The notes under the pieces were generated by a model. That model was not told the DNA's origin. It made no database searches and saw only the letters and a list, made by a program, of their open reading frames with translations. 64,000 nucleotides of DNA from Bacillus sp. AFS015802. GTDB taxonomy: Bacteria > Bacillota > Bacilli > Bacillales > Bacillaceae_B. The DNA is taken from the NCBI RefSeq assembly GCF_002561455.1, contig NZ_NTUP01000068.1, positions 1 through 64,000 of the forward strand, in the 5' to 3' direction. Below are positions 8,073-15,934 of the stretch, piece after piece. The first letter of the stretch is position 1; every line of letters begins with the position of its first letter. The translations under genes and the position numbers were made by a program.

Positions 8073-8100
8073 AATGTATTCTAGTGAAATAAGATTATGA
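8073..8100 (-). promoter_or_regulatory. Candidate sigma-E promoter of the spoIIIA operon
   Basis: Minus strand -35 TCATAAT (8094-8100; consensus KMATATT) and -10 AATACATT (8073-8080; consensus CATACATT) are separated by 13 nt, close to usual sigma-E spacing. The site lies about 80 nt before spoIIIAA, an operon expressed under sigma-E in B. subtilis. The gap from 8101 to 8200 shows nothing else recognisable. Confidence 0.5.
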
Positions 8101-8203
8101 CAGTAGAGTTGGAAGATTTGAGGGAGGGATTTAAACACTTTGAATCGCGGTGCAGGGGATGGAGGGGTAAGGGGATAAGAGAGGCACACCGAATTCCCGG
8201 CAA

Positions 8204-8241
8204 TAAAAAAAGCCTGAACGAGAGTCATCCCGTTCAGGCTT
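8204..8241 (-). terminator. Terminator after efp
   Basis: AAGCCTGAACG (8210-8220) pairs with CGTTCAGGCTT (8231-8241), an 11-bp stem. On the minus strand it is followed by TTTTTTATT. Confidence 0.92.
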
Positions 8242-8250
8242 ATCCATTAT

Positions 8251-8808
8251 TTATCCACGCGATACGTAAGATCCGTCCGTGGTATTGATGATTAATGTAT
8301 CCCCTTCGTTTACGAAGAATGGTACGTTAACCACGAGTCCTGTTTCAACAGTAGCCGGCTTTGAACCACCGGAAGCAGTATCACCTTTGATTCCTGGTTC
8401 AGTTTCCGTCACTTTCAGTTCAACTGAGTTCGGAAGTTCCACCCCAAGGGTTTCTCCCCCGTACATCATGATGGATACTTCCATATTTTCTTTCAAGTAT
8501 TTCAATTCATATTCGATGGAAGTAGCAGGAAGCTCAATTTGATCGTAGCTTTCATTATCCATAAATACATGCATGTCCCCATTTGCATACAGGTACTGCA
8601 TTTTACGGTTATCAATTTGTGCTTTTCCTACTTTTTCACCTGCACGGAATGTTTTCTCCTGAATGGCACCTGTGCGAAGGTTACGGAGTTTAGAGCGGAC
8701 GAAAGCTGCCCCTTTACCGGGTTTAACGTGTTGGAAATCGATTACTCTCCAAATGCCGTTGTCGACTTCAATCGTTAAGCCTGTACGAAAATCATTTACT
8801 GAAATCAT
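8251..8808 (-). CDS. efp: Elongation factor P
   Basis: 185 residues, the full EF-P length with three beta-barrel domains. The loop [13 protein letters not shown] near residue 32 carries the Lys (K32) that is modified in Bacillus EF-P. The conserved C-terminal domain ends in [16 protein letters not shown] relieves ribosome stalling at polyproline motifs. It is downstream of papA (38-nt gap) in an aroQ-papA-efp run and has its own strong terminator. AGGAGGAATAAAC precedes the ATG. Confidence 0.97.
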   Translation of the reverse strand: MISVNDFRTGLTIEVDNGIWRVIDFQHVKPGKGAAFVRSKLRNLRTGAIQEKTFRAGEKVGKAQIDNRKMQYLYANGDMHVFMDNESYDQIELPATSIEYELKYLKENMEVSIMMYGGETLGVELPNSVELKVTETEPGIKGDTASGGSKPATVETGLVVNVPFFVNEGDTLIINTTDGSYVSRG

Positions 8809-8846
8809 GTTTATTCCTCCTATTGTCTAGTAGGCCTTGTTCAGGA

Positions 8847-9917
8847 CTAAAATGGTAGAATGATTAGATCTTTTGTTGAGTGTGTAAGGGTTTCATTCGA
8901 ATCTTCCGTAATGAGTGTATCATCCTCGATACGTACGCCGCCAACACCCGGTACATAGACACCTGGTTCAACCGTTACAATCATTCTAGGCTCAAGAACC
9001 ACATCAGAGCGTGTGGAGAGTCCTGGTCCCTCGTGTACTTCGAGACCGATCCCATGTCCTAATGTATGGCCGAAGTACTCACCATAACCTTTTTCCGTTA
9101 TGTAATCGCGTGCGATCGCATCCGCTTCTTTACCAGTCATGCCCGGCTTGATTTGTTCCATTGCAAGTAGCTGTGATTGAAGGACTACATCGTAGATCTC
9201 CTTCAATTTCTCGCTTGGTTCCCCTACAGATAAGGTGCGTGTCATGTCGGAGCAATATCCTTTATAGTATGCACCATAATCCAACGTTACAAAATCACCT
9301 TTTTCAATGACTTTATCACTTGCCACCCCATGAGGAAGTGCAGAACGATTACCAGAGGCTACGATGATATCAAAAGATGATGACGTCGCTCCTGCTTTTC
9401 TCATGAAGAATTCTAATTCGTTGGAAACTTCTAACTCTGTCACACCCGGTTTGATAAAATCTAAAATATGCTTAAATGCTGCATCGGCAATATCCGCCGC
9501 ATCCTTAATTATATTAAGCTCTTCAGGTGTCTTAATCAAGCGTAACTTTTCCACAAGGCCTGATACAGGCACCAATTCCGCTTCCACTGCATCCCGGTAG
9601 CTTTCGTATGCACTGTAAGTCATGTCGTTCTTTTCAAAACCGAGTTTTTGTATGCCCAGGCTTTTAGCCTGTTTCGCTACTTCTTCATGAATCGGCCCCT
9701 TGTGCTGGACGATTTCATAATCAGCCGCCTGTTCTGTCGCCTGCTCTATGTATCTGAAATCTGTAATGAACAGGGCCTTCTCTTTTGAAATCAGCACGAC
9801 ACCGGATGAACCCGTAAAGTTTGTCATGTAGCGGCGATTATAAGTACTCGTCAATAAAATTCCATCAAGTTCATTTTCTGAAAAGCTTTCACGTAATCGT
9901 TCAATTTTCAATGTCAT
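8847..9917 (-). CDS. papA: Xaa-Pro dipeptidase/aminopeptidase, M24B family (YqhT)
   Basis: 356 residues with a creatinase-like N-terminal domain (1-130) and a pita-bread metallopeptidase domain. The metal ligands are visible: Asp in VTLDYGAYYKGY and CSDMTRTL, His in TLGHGIGLEVHEGP, Glu in MIVTVEPGVYVPG and Glu in GGVRIEDD. It cleaves X-Pro bonds in the cytoplasm. It overlaps aroQ by 17 nt, so it is translationally coupled. Its grouping with EF-P fits the shared proline theme, though that functional link is only inference. Confidence 0.94.
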   Translation of the reverse strand: MTLKIERLRESFSENELDGILLTSTYNRRYMTNFTGSSGVVLISKEKALFITDFRYIEQATEQAADYEIVQHKGPIHEEVAKQAKSLGIQKLGFEKNDMTYSAYESYRDAVEAELVPVSGLVEKLRLIKTPEELNIIKDAADIADAAFKHILDFIKPGVTELEVSNELEFFMRKAGATSSSFDIIVASGNRSALPHGVASDKVIEKGDFVTLDYGAYYKGYCSDMTRTLSVGEPSEKLKEIYDVVLQSQLLAMEQIKPGMTGKEADAIARDYITEKGYGEYFGHTLGHGIGLEVHEGPGLSTRSDVVLEPRMIVTVEPGVYVPGVGGVRIEDDTLITEDSNETLTHSTKDLIILPF

Positions 9918-10359
9918 CCACTCCCTTAATATTCTTTATAATGGCTTGCAGGGCTAAATTGTAGCCAAATAGACCGAACCCGACTATCTGCCCAATGGTT
10001 TCAGGGGCAATCACAGACTGATGCCTAAACTCTTCCCGCGCATGAATATTGGATATATGCACTTCCACCACAGGGACGGAGATGGATGCCACTGCGTCTC
10101 TAATGGCATAGCTGTAATGGGTAAACGCACCGGGGTTCATGATGATCCCCCCATAACCTTCATCCTCTGCTTTGTGGATGATATCAATCATATCCCCTTC
10201 ATGATTGGACTGGGCTGAAACCAACTGGAAGCCTTCTTCTTCTGCTTGCTTTCTTACGTTTTCCTCTAATTGAGACAAAGTGATATGGCCATAGATATCA
10301 GGTTCACGCTTCCCTAACCTGTTTAAATTGGGACCGTTTAGCAGTAAGATTTTCACCAT
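9901..10359 (-). CDS. aroQ: 3-dehydroquinate dehydratase, type II
   Basis: About 152 residues from the ATG at 10359, chosen because AGGAG lies 7 nt upstream and MVKILLLNGPNLNRLG is the family start; the longer ORF would run into a terminator hairpin. Signature segments are LNGPNLNRLGKREP with the active-site Tyr shortly after (DIYGHITL), the loop NPGAFTHYSYAIRDAV and VEVHISNIHAREEFRH. It catalyses the third step of the shikimate pathway. aroK of the same pathway is at 24752. The 3' end overlaps papA. Confidence 0.95.
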   Translation of the reverse strand: MVKILLLNGPNLNRLGKREPDIYGHITLSQLEENVRKQAEEEGFQLVSAQSNHEGDMIDIIHKAEDEGYGGIIMNPGAFTHYSYAIRDAVASISVPVVEVHISNIHAREEFRHQSVIAPETIGQIVGFGLFGYNLALQAIIKNIKGVDDIEN

Positions 10360-10370
10360 ATGTAAACTCC

Positions 10371-10401
10371 TAAAAAAAAGAATGTTCATCATGAACATTC
10401 T
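10371..10401 (-). terminator. Terminator after yqhR, abutting the aroQ ribosome binding site
   Basis: AGAATGTTCAT (10379-10389) and its complement (10391-10401) form an 11-bp inverted repeat. On the minus strand eight U residues follow and run straight into the AGGAG of aroQ. There is no room for a promoter between this hairpin and aroQ. Confidence 0.85.
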
Positions 10402-10452
10402 AACATAAACCATTTACCTATACCTACATAATTGTCTGATAAATAGCATTTC

Positions 10453-11022
10453 TTAATGAGAAACTTCGCCTGATTTTTCCTTTTCATCCTGATGCCTTAA
10501 TTCATTTTCTTCATATGAAATTGAGTAACCTATAAATACCCCATATAGAATATACAAACAAAAGGTGGTGATCAAGGTGTGATAATCAATCGCTGTAAAC
10601 GATTTAATGCTCGGGAAAAGCGGATTAAGCAAAAGGAAAAAAGCCAGGTATAAGGCAATTCCGTACGCTGCACCTACCCACATGGACTTGAATTTCCGCA
10701 ACAGGCCATAATAAATGAGGGCCACACCGATCGATATGACACCGTAGGCGACGATGGATAGAACGACCCCAATCCATTTATCCGCCCAATTTCCTACTGC
10801 CCAAGGTTCGAATATGATATTCGGTTCAATTTTCGTAAAGGAAAAGAAGTGACAAATGTACGCGATTGAACTCCATAGCATACCCCCAATAAAGCCCGTC
10901 ACGACGACCATCGCCATAAAGGAAAGCGGTTTTTCACTTTGATTCTGTTCCAACCGGGGATTTTCTTTGCTTTCTTCCGATCCATTCTGGACTTTCTCAT
11001 GTTGCCCTTTTTGTTCTGCCAT
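10453..11022 (-). CDS. yqhR: Conserved membrane protein YqhR
   Basis: About 189 residues. The ATG at 11022 is preferred because GGAGGTG lies 6 nt upstream. A charged N-terminus (to about residue 33) is followed by four predicted membrane helices, including SFMAMVVVTGFIGGMLWSSI, WIGVVLSIVAYGVISIGVAL, IALYLAFFLLLNPLF and LITTFCLYILYGVFIGYS. Function unknown. In B. subtilis it also sits next to yqhS/aroQ. A terminator separates it from aroQ, so it may be monocistronic. Confidence 0.85.
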   Translation of the reverse strand: MAEQKGQHEKVQNGSEESKENPRLEQNQSEKPLSFMAMVVVTGFIGGMLWSSIAYICHFFSFTKIEPNIIFEPWAVGNWADKWIGVVLSIVAYGVISIGVALIYYGLLRKFKSMWVGAAYGIALYLAFFLLLNPLFPSIKSFTAIDYHTLITTFCLYILYGVFIGYSISYEENELRHQDEKEKSGEVSH

Positions 11023-11326
11023 CTGTAACACCTCCATTCGTAGTATGTCCCATCGAGTGAAACACTTGCATGGAATTGCCGATTTTTGATTTGGAACGCT
11101 GGAGAGCGGATAAGAAATCTGTTATTATGATGGCTCCCTCTAGTGCTTTTCTTCAATATTTAGTAAAATAGATAGTATCTTTCAAAGTTTCAGAAAAATA
11201 ATTGGTGAACGTCACATAATTCCCCTTATAAAAATTACACATATGCGGTTAAAAATCAGGGTATTTGTCTAGAATAATAGTATAGTGATTATTTAAAACG
11301 GCAAGTCATGTAAGGAGGTGGCTTTG

Positions 11327-11689
11327 TTGAACGCTCGTAATATCTTTGTTTTCACACTCATATTGTTGGCTATCATCGGGCTCGGGACGTCCCTGTTCGG
11401 TAATCCTTTAGGGCTCGCAAGACAATTGCTCGTAACGGCAGCCGTCATCGGAATCATCTATTTCATTTATAGAAGATGGTTCAGCGGAAGGCGGTCTGGT
11501 AACAGCAATGAACAGAGAGCGTTTGTTAAAGCAGCCAAGCAATCAAAGAAGCGGCATAAGAAGAAATCCACAAGTAAGCCTCAGGTATCGAATATGTCCA
11601 AAAAACGTCCGATACGAAAGAAATCCAATGCCAAATTAACCGTAATCGAAGGAAAAAAGAATAAAAAAAACAATCGAGCTTCATTTTAG
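11327..11689 (+). CDS. yqhP: Small membrane protein of the SA1362/YqhP type
   Basis: About 120 residues, divergent from yqhR. AAGGAGG at 11312-11318 is too close to the GTG at 11318, so TTG at 11327 (8 nt) or 11324 (5 nt) is the likely start. Two hydrophobic segments (IFVFTLILLAIIGLGTSLF and QLLVTAAVIGIIYFIY) precede a strongly basic tail rich in Lys, Arg and Ser. Function unknown; the basic tail suggests nucleic acid or phospholipid contact, but this is only inference. B. subtilis has yqhQ between this gene and yqhR, and it is absent here. The 304-nt divergent gap (11023-11326) shows no convincing promoter by eye. Confidence 0.75.
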   Translation: MNARNIFVFTLILLAIIGLGTSLFGNPLGLARQLLVTAAVIGIIYFIYRRWFSGRRSGNSNEQRAFVKAAKQSKKRHKKKSTSKPQVSNMSKKRPIRKKSNAKLTVIEGKKNKKNNRASF

Positions 11690-11708
11690 GAGCCCGATTG
11701 TTTTTTTA
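11663..11708. terminator. Bidirectional terminator between yqhP and yqhO
   Basis: CAATCG-GCT pairs with AGC-CGATTG. A T-run follows on the plus strand and an A-run precedes it, so the hairpin can serve both convergent genes. Confidence 0.8.
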
Positions 11709-12596
11709 ATGTGGCCATTTTTGCAAAAAGGCCTCCGCCTTTGATTTACCGTATAGGATAAGTTCCGTTTTCCTTTCAGGAGTCAGCTCGAATTCGGTCG
11801 TGAGCACTCCTTTGGTGGGGACGAAAATGATATTCTTTTCATGTTTTCTGGAAATATACCTTGAATCGTGGGCATCTTTCATGGTCGTAAAAAGCGCTTC
11901 GTATAAATCAATGGCATTTTTGATTTGTTTTTTCGGCTTCGCCAACAGATCATGACTCAGTTTCACTCCGATGACCGGCCTTACCTTCTTCACGTTCTCC
12001 CTGTCAAAGAGCCACATGGGAAAATTACTGAGCACGCCTCCATCAACCATAAGACTCACCCCTTCCAATGAGCGTAACTTAACGGGTTCAAAAAAGTAAG
12101 GAAGGCTCGCACTCATCCGGATCGCCCGTGCAACAGGAAAAGTTTCTTTCGCTATTCCGTACTTCTCCAGGTCATCGGGGAGGACCAGCAATCTCCCGTT
12201 TGACAGATCTGACGCAATGACACGGAGGGATTGAGGAGGTAAATCGGCAAACGTATAGATCCCTCTCGCTTTCAACCTTTCTTCCAGCCAGCTTTCAAGT
12301 GCCTTTCCTTTGTATAACCCTAAACGATAGTAAACGCGAAACCACTTTAAGATAGGAAGGGAAATGATTGCGTTTGAATCCAGCAGTTTTTTCAAATCAA
12401 CATCATCCATGATTTTGAGCAGTTCACCGCTTGTATACCCTGCAGCGATAAAAGCGGCAATCACAGCCCCTGCACTGGTTCCCGCCAGCCTCTTGAAGGT
12501 GTATCCCTTCTCCTCTATCGCTTGATATGCTCCAATCAGGGCGAACCCCTTTATGCCTCCACCGGAAAACACGCCATCGATGTCCACAGGCTCCAC
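11706..12596 (-). CDS. yqhO: Patatin-like phospholipase family protein YqhO
   Basis: 296 residues. The patatin oxyanion motif GGGIKGFALIG (residues 12-22), the nucleophile elbow GTSAGA (about 39-44) and the catalytic Asp motif DGGVLSNFP (near 190) are all present. The expected activity is lipid acyl hydrolysis in the cytoplasm or at the membrane; the substrate is unknown. Cognate of B. subtilis yqhO, convergent with yqhP and downstream of the nrdJ terminator. Confidence 0.9.
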   Translation of the reverse strand: MEPVDIDGVFSGGGIKGFALIGAYQAIEEKGYTFKRLAGTSAGAVIAAFIAAGYTSGELLKIMDDVDLKKLLDSNAIISLPILKWFRVYYRLGLYKGKALESWLEERLKARGIYTFADLPPQSLRVIASDLSNGRLLVLPDDLEKYGIAKETFPVARAIRMSASLPYFFEPVKLRSLEGVSLMVDGGVLSNFPMWLFDRENVKKVRPVIGVKLSHDLLAKPKKQIKNAIDLYEALFTTMKDAHDSRYISRKHEKNIIFVPTKGVLTTEFELTPERKTELILYGKSKAEAFLQKWPH

Positions 12597-12648
12597 TCCT
12601 CTTAGGTGTATTACTACATCTTTAATTCACCAGAAAGGATTTTAGACT

Positions 12649-12681
12649 AAAAAAAATAGGAGGGGAACCAGTCCCCTCCTA
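12649..12681 (-). terminator. Terminator after nrdJ
   Basis: On the minus strand TAGGAGGGGA and TCCCCTCCTA form a 10-bp stem followed by TTTTTTTT. Confidence 0.92.
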
Positions 12682-12694
12682 CTCATCTAAAAAA

Positions 12695-14470
12695 TTATAG
12701 TCCACACTTCAGCTGAGCGCCGCAGTTCGTACAAGTATTGCAGCCACCCATATCTTTTACCGTTCCTTTACGGCAGACAGGGCAGGTATTGCCCACTTCC
12801 GAACCGATGGTCACGTCAGTTGAACGTACGTCCTGGATCGTATCCAGTAATACAATCGGCTTTTTGGATGTTGGAATTTCGTGTTGATCCTGTTCATTCT
12901 CATCATCAAAGCTGTTTTCTTCTGCTTTAAGGGTCAGAACTTGAGAATCACGGCTGCCGTCGACGTACACGGTACCTCCCTTGGCTCCCCCTTTATAAAG
13001 GCGCTCATACACTTTTTCCACCTGTTCCACCGTGTAACCACGAGGGGCATTGACGGTTTTCGAAATGGAACTGTCGATCCAGTTCTGGATGACACATTGA
13101 ACATCTGCATGCGCTTGTGGCGCAAGGCTCATAGAAGATACAAACCATTCTGGAAGGTTGTCGGCGTCTGCTTCCGGATTTCTCTTTAAGTAATCCTCTA
13201 CAATATCCGCTTTCACTTCGATAAATTTACCAAGACGGCCGCTTCTGTAATATGTGAAAGAGAAGTAAGGCTCGAGACCTGTAGATACACCAACCATCGT
13301 ACCTGTTGAACCTGTTGGAGCAACGGTTAACAAGTGGGAGTTGCGAATTCCGTACTGTTGGATGTCATCCCGTACATCTTCAGGCATTTTCTTCATGAAA
13401 CCTGTTTCCACAAACGCTTTTCGTAAAGCCTTCGTTTCTTCGTCGGTGCTTCCAGTAAGGAATGGGAAGCTTCCCTTTTCCTTGGATAATTCAACGGATG
13501 CACGATAAGCGGTGGTTGCGATTGCTTCAAACACCTCATCCACAAGCTGGTTTCCTTCTACTGAACCGTATTCTTTTTCACAGTAGATCAATAAGTCAGC
13601 AAGACCCATTACGCCGAGGCCGACACGTCGCTCACCCAGCGCCTGCTTCTTGTTTTCATCCAGGAAGTATGGTGTCGCATCGATGACGTTGTCCTGCATG
13701 CGAACACCGACTTCAACGGTACGTTTCAGCTTTTCGAAATCAACGGTTTTCGTCTCTTTATCCGCGAATTGGGCAAGATTGACGGCTGCCAGGTTACACA
13801 CGGAATATGGAGCAAGGGGCTGCTCGCCACATGGATTCGTTGCGACGACCTTTTGTCCGTACGCTTTCGCATTCGTCATATCATTCGCGTTATCAATGAA
13901 GAAGATTCCAGGTTCGGCTGAGTACGTTGCACACACATTGATCAGGTTCCAAAGCTCTTTCGCCTTGATCTTGCGGTAGGTACGGACCTTGTAGCCGAGC
14001 TTTTCCCACTCGCGGACGTCCCCTACGTTGTGCCATTCTTCATTATAGTAAGCCATTTGCTCTTCATTGTAACTTTCCACATCCGGGAAGCGCAGCTCAT
14101 ACTCACGATCGTTTTCCACGGCTTCCATAAAATCGCTGGTCAGGCAGACGGAGATATTCGCCCCTGTCAAAAACTCAGGATTATGGACACTGTAAGTTCC
14201 GCCGGTGCGCAGCTTTTCTTCCGCATTCTTAAGGATCTTCGCATCAAATCCACCATAGCCGGGGATTTGTCTGTAATTCAGGATCCCTTGATACATCGCT
14301 TCCTCCTGTTCAGTCAGAGGAGTGAATTTCAGCTTCTCCTGAGCCGCCTTTTTGATGGTTTCATCTTCTGTGTTTTCAAGAAGGTAGCGCAGGATACGCG
14401 GGTTTTGCATTTTAGAAATAATGAATTCAATAATATCGGGATGCCAATCTGAAAGCATGATCATCTGAGC
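12695..14470 (-). CDS. nrdJ: Vitamin B12-dependent (class II) ribonucleotide reductase, 3' exon
   Basis: 591 residues of NrdJ, starting in the mature mRNA at GCT CAG ATG (AQMIMLSDWHPDIIEF). It holds the catalytic barrel with the radical-Cys motif NPCGEQPLAPYSVCNLA, the PTGSTG loop and EPYFSFTYYRSGR. The C-terminus is a zinc-ribbon-like tail with CPVCRKG and CNTCTNCGAQLKC that would regenerate the active-site disulfide. An in-frame TTG at the intron end (14473) could make this piece look like a separate gene, but it has no ribosome binding site. With the 5' exon the spliced product is 856 residues, normal for the family. The enzyme reduces ribonucleotides to deoxyribonucleotides with adenosylcobalamin. 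Confidence 0.95.
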   Translation of the reverse strand, partial: AQMIMLSDWHPDIIEFIISKMQNPRILRYLLENTEDETIKKAAQEKLKFTPLTEQEEAMYQGILNYRQIPGYGGFDAKILKNAEEKLRTGGTYSVHNPEFLTGANISVCLTSDFMEAVENDREYELRFPDVESYNEEQMAYYNEEWHNVGDVREWEKLGYKVRTYRKIKAKELWNLINVCATYSAEPGIFFIDNANDMTNAKAYGQKVVATNPCGEQPLAPYSVCNLAAVNLAQFADKETKTVDFEKLKRTVEVGVRMQDNVIDATPYFLDENKKQALGERRVGLGVMGLADLLIYCEKEYGSVEGNQLVDEVFEAIATTAYRASVELSKEKGSFPFLTGSTDEETKALRKAFVETGFMKKMPEDVRDDIQQYGIRNSHLLTVAPTGSTGTMVGVSTGLEPYFSFTYYRSGRLGKFIEVKADIVEDYLKRNPEADADNLPEWFVSSMSLAPQAHADVQCVIQNWIDSSISKTVNAPRGYTVEQVEKVYERLYKGGAKGGTVYVDGSRDSQVLTLKAEENSFDDENEQDQHEIPTSKKPIVLLDTIQDVRSTDVTIGSEVGNTCPVCRKGTVKDMGGCNTCTNCGAQLKCGL

Positions 14471-14790
14471 CAATATGTTACGTTGATTCGTTACATCAAC
14501 TCTCTAAGTCGCCTTAGAGTTCAGACCATATCTTACACTCATTTGAGTGTCCTCGCACTTCGGAGTCACTCGACTCCTACTCTACTCGCTTCCGCCAGAT
14601 GCAGCGTGCTTTCGATGGTCGTTGAACCTTCTCCATTACAGAGGAGCTTGGCTGCTGATTGTCTTTATCCACTTACTGTTTTTAAGCATTCACGTTTGCC
14701 GTTTCCGGCTGCGTTGTAGCCAGTAAGTCATTTAAAGAGTTTCCAGCAATTCACGAGGTTTATTTATAGACGAGGCACTTATGCTGTTTT
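14471..14790 (-). ncRNA. Group I self-splicing intron in nrdJ (no ORF)
   Basis: 320 nt. The 5' exon ends in U (GGT) and the intron ends in G, both group I hallmarks. P1: exon ACGTGGT pairs with the intron guide GCCTCGT (nt 15-21) with one mismatch. P3: CGTG with CACG. P4: TGCTG with CAGCA. P5: CTTACTG with CAGTAAG. P6 arm: CTCC with GGAG. P7: GACCAT with ATGGTC, inside GGTTCAACGACCATC and AAGATATGGTCTGA. P9: CTCTAAG-GCGA-CTTAGAG, a GNRA loop. P9.2: GTTGAT with ATCAAC. Extra hairpins between P3 and the second P7 strand suggest subgroup IA. Splicing restores GGT-GCT-CAG (SRRG-AQMIM), an uninterrupted reading frame. The minus strand has an in-frame stop 3 codons in, and no homing endonuclease is encoded. 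Confidence 0.95.
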
Positions 14791-15585
14791 ACCACGTCTT
14801 GAACCGCCCTGCTCAACCAAGTGAGTCAGTTTCGCGATGTCATCCAGCCAGGAAACGGAACCTGATGATTTACCGTTGACACCTTTTGCTAGAGTATTGC
14901 GTGGACGAAGGGTCGATCCGTTCGTTCCGACTCCACCGCCGCGGCTCATGATCTCCATCACCTGCTTGCGGTGTTCTGAGATACCTTCGCGGGAATCCTG
15001 TACGAATGGCATCACATAACAGTTGAAGTAGGTTACGTCCGTCCCTGCACCAGCTCCGTAAAGAACACGTCCGGCAGGAACAAAGTGCAGGTTCACCAGT
15101 TCATGGTAGAATTTTTCAAACCAAACCTGTCTCTTTTCAGGAGTTTCTTCCACTTCTGCCAAGCCTGTTGCGTTACGCTTCGCAATTTGTTCATAGTAGA
15201 CTTCCAGTGGTTTTTCAATGACATCAAGTGTCCTTGAGACAATCCCTGTCTCCATTTCCTCCGGCTTGTCGATGGCACTTCTGTATTCTTCTTCGATCCA
15301 AACATCTGCTTTTTTCGTTTCCCAATCGATGCTTGTGATGTAACCTAATCCCCTTGCAGGGAATTTCGGATCTTCTTTGATGGTGAGGACCACGAAGTCA
15401 CCTTGTGATAGAGTGATCTTTGCCGTGTCTTTGAAAGAATAACGATCAATCATGACAAGGCGGGATACACCTTTGTGTGTAGTATTCATATCCGGGGTAA
15501 TGGGGTGTACTTGAGGAAACAATCCAATATCCTTATTTAATCTCTCGGTGTTTAATTTCATTGTGTTTTTCGACGCAACAGTCAT
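14791..15585 (-). CDS. nrdJ: Vitamin B12-dependent (class II) ribonucleotide reductase, 5' exon
   Basis: 265 residues encoding the N-terminal part of NrdJ: the N-terminal ATP-cone-free region, then the reductase N-domain with the first redox Cys in DVTYFNCYVMPF and the conserved GGGVGTNGSTLRPR, ending at HLVEQGGSRRG. Without splicing, translation would add only K-T-A and stop. The ATG follows AGAAGGAGTTGTCTTT. Paired NrdR boxes lie about 105-155 nt upstream. This gene takes the place that mntR occupies in B. subtilis between yqhO and lipM. Confidence 0.95.
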
Positions 15586-15689
15586 AAAGACAACTCCTTC
15601 TATCTCAAATGTTTCGGTTTATGTTTTTTCGATGATGTTTTATATCAATTATTAAGATATCATAGCCATTCTGGAAAAGCAATAAATAA

Positions 15690-15738
15690 ACACAACATAT
15701 TGTGTGCGAAAATTTATTAAGCACACCATATATTGTGT
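15690..15738. promoter_or_regulatory. Paired NrdR boxes upstream of nrdJ
   Basis: Two near-palindromic 16-mers, ACACAACATATTGTGT (15690-15705) and ACACCATATATTGTGT (15723-15738), have starts 33 bp apart, three helical turns. Both fit the NrdR box (ACAC-WATAT-GTGT type). NrdR represses ribonucleotide reductase genes when dATP is high. A promoter is expected at or just downstream of box 1 but is not clear by eye. Confidence 0.85.
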
Positions 15739-15892
15739 TTCAGGTCAATAGGTCATTTGTTTGTCAAACGGATAATAAGCCAATAAAAATAGAAAACAGG
15801 AGAAAATAATAGAAAATCATATAATACTCCAACCATTTCTATTAATTTAGAACTTGATATAATATAAAGTCGTGAAATCATTGGTAAAATAG

Positions 15893-15920
15893 GAAAAAAG
15901 CGACAACCATCGCTTTTTTT
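15893..15920 (-). terminator. Terminator after lipM
   Basis: AAAAAAGCGA and TCGCTTTTTT form a 10-bp stem, and T residues follow on the minus strand. Confidence 0.8.
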
Positions 15921-15934
15921 CTACAAAAAATTTT

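Noticed and set aside
8037..8228. Minus-strand 63-codon ORF between efp and spoIIIAA as yqhV
   Set aside because: No similarity to YqhV, it overlaps the efp terminator and the sigma-E promoter candidate, and has no ribosome binding site.
11230..11326. Sigma-B promoter upstream of yqhP (GGTTAA and GGGTAT)
   Set aside because: The two elements are separated by only 6 nt instead of 12-15.
14483..14719. 78-codon plus-strand ORF inside the intron, as a homing endonuclease
   Set aside because: It is antisense to the ribozyme, has no LAGLIDADG, HNH or GIY-YIG motif and no ribosome binding site; it is a by-product of the structured RNA.
14471..14790. Intein in NrdJ
   Set aside because: The insert has stop codons in the reading frame and none of the intein end motifs.
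12695..15585. nrdJ read as two independent genes or as a pseudogene with a frameshift
   Set aside because: The 320-nt spacer folds as a group I intron, has the U/G splice-site bases, and its removal restores the conserved SRRG-AQMIM sequence.
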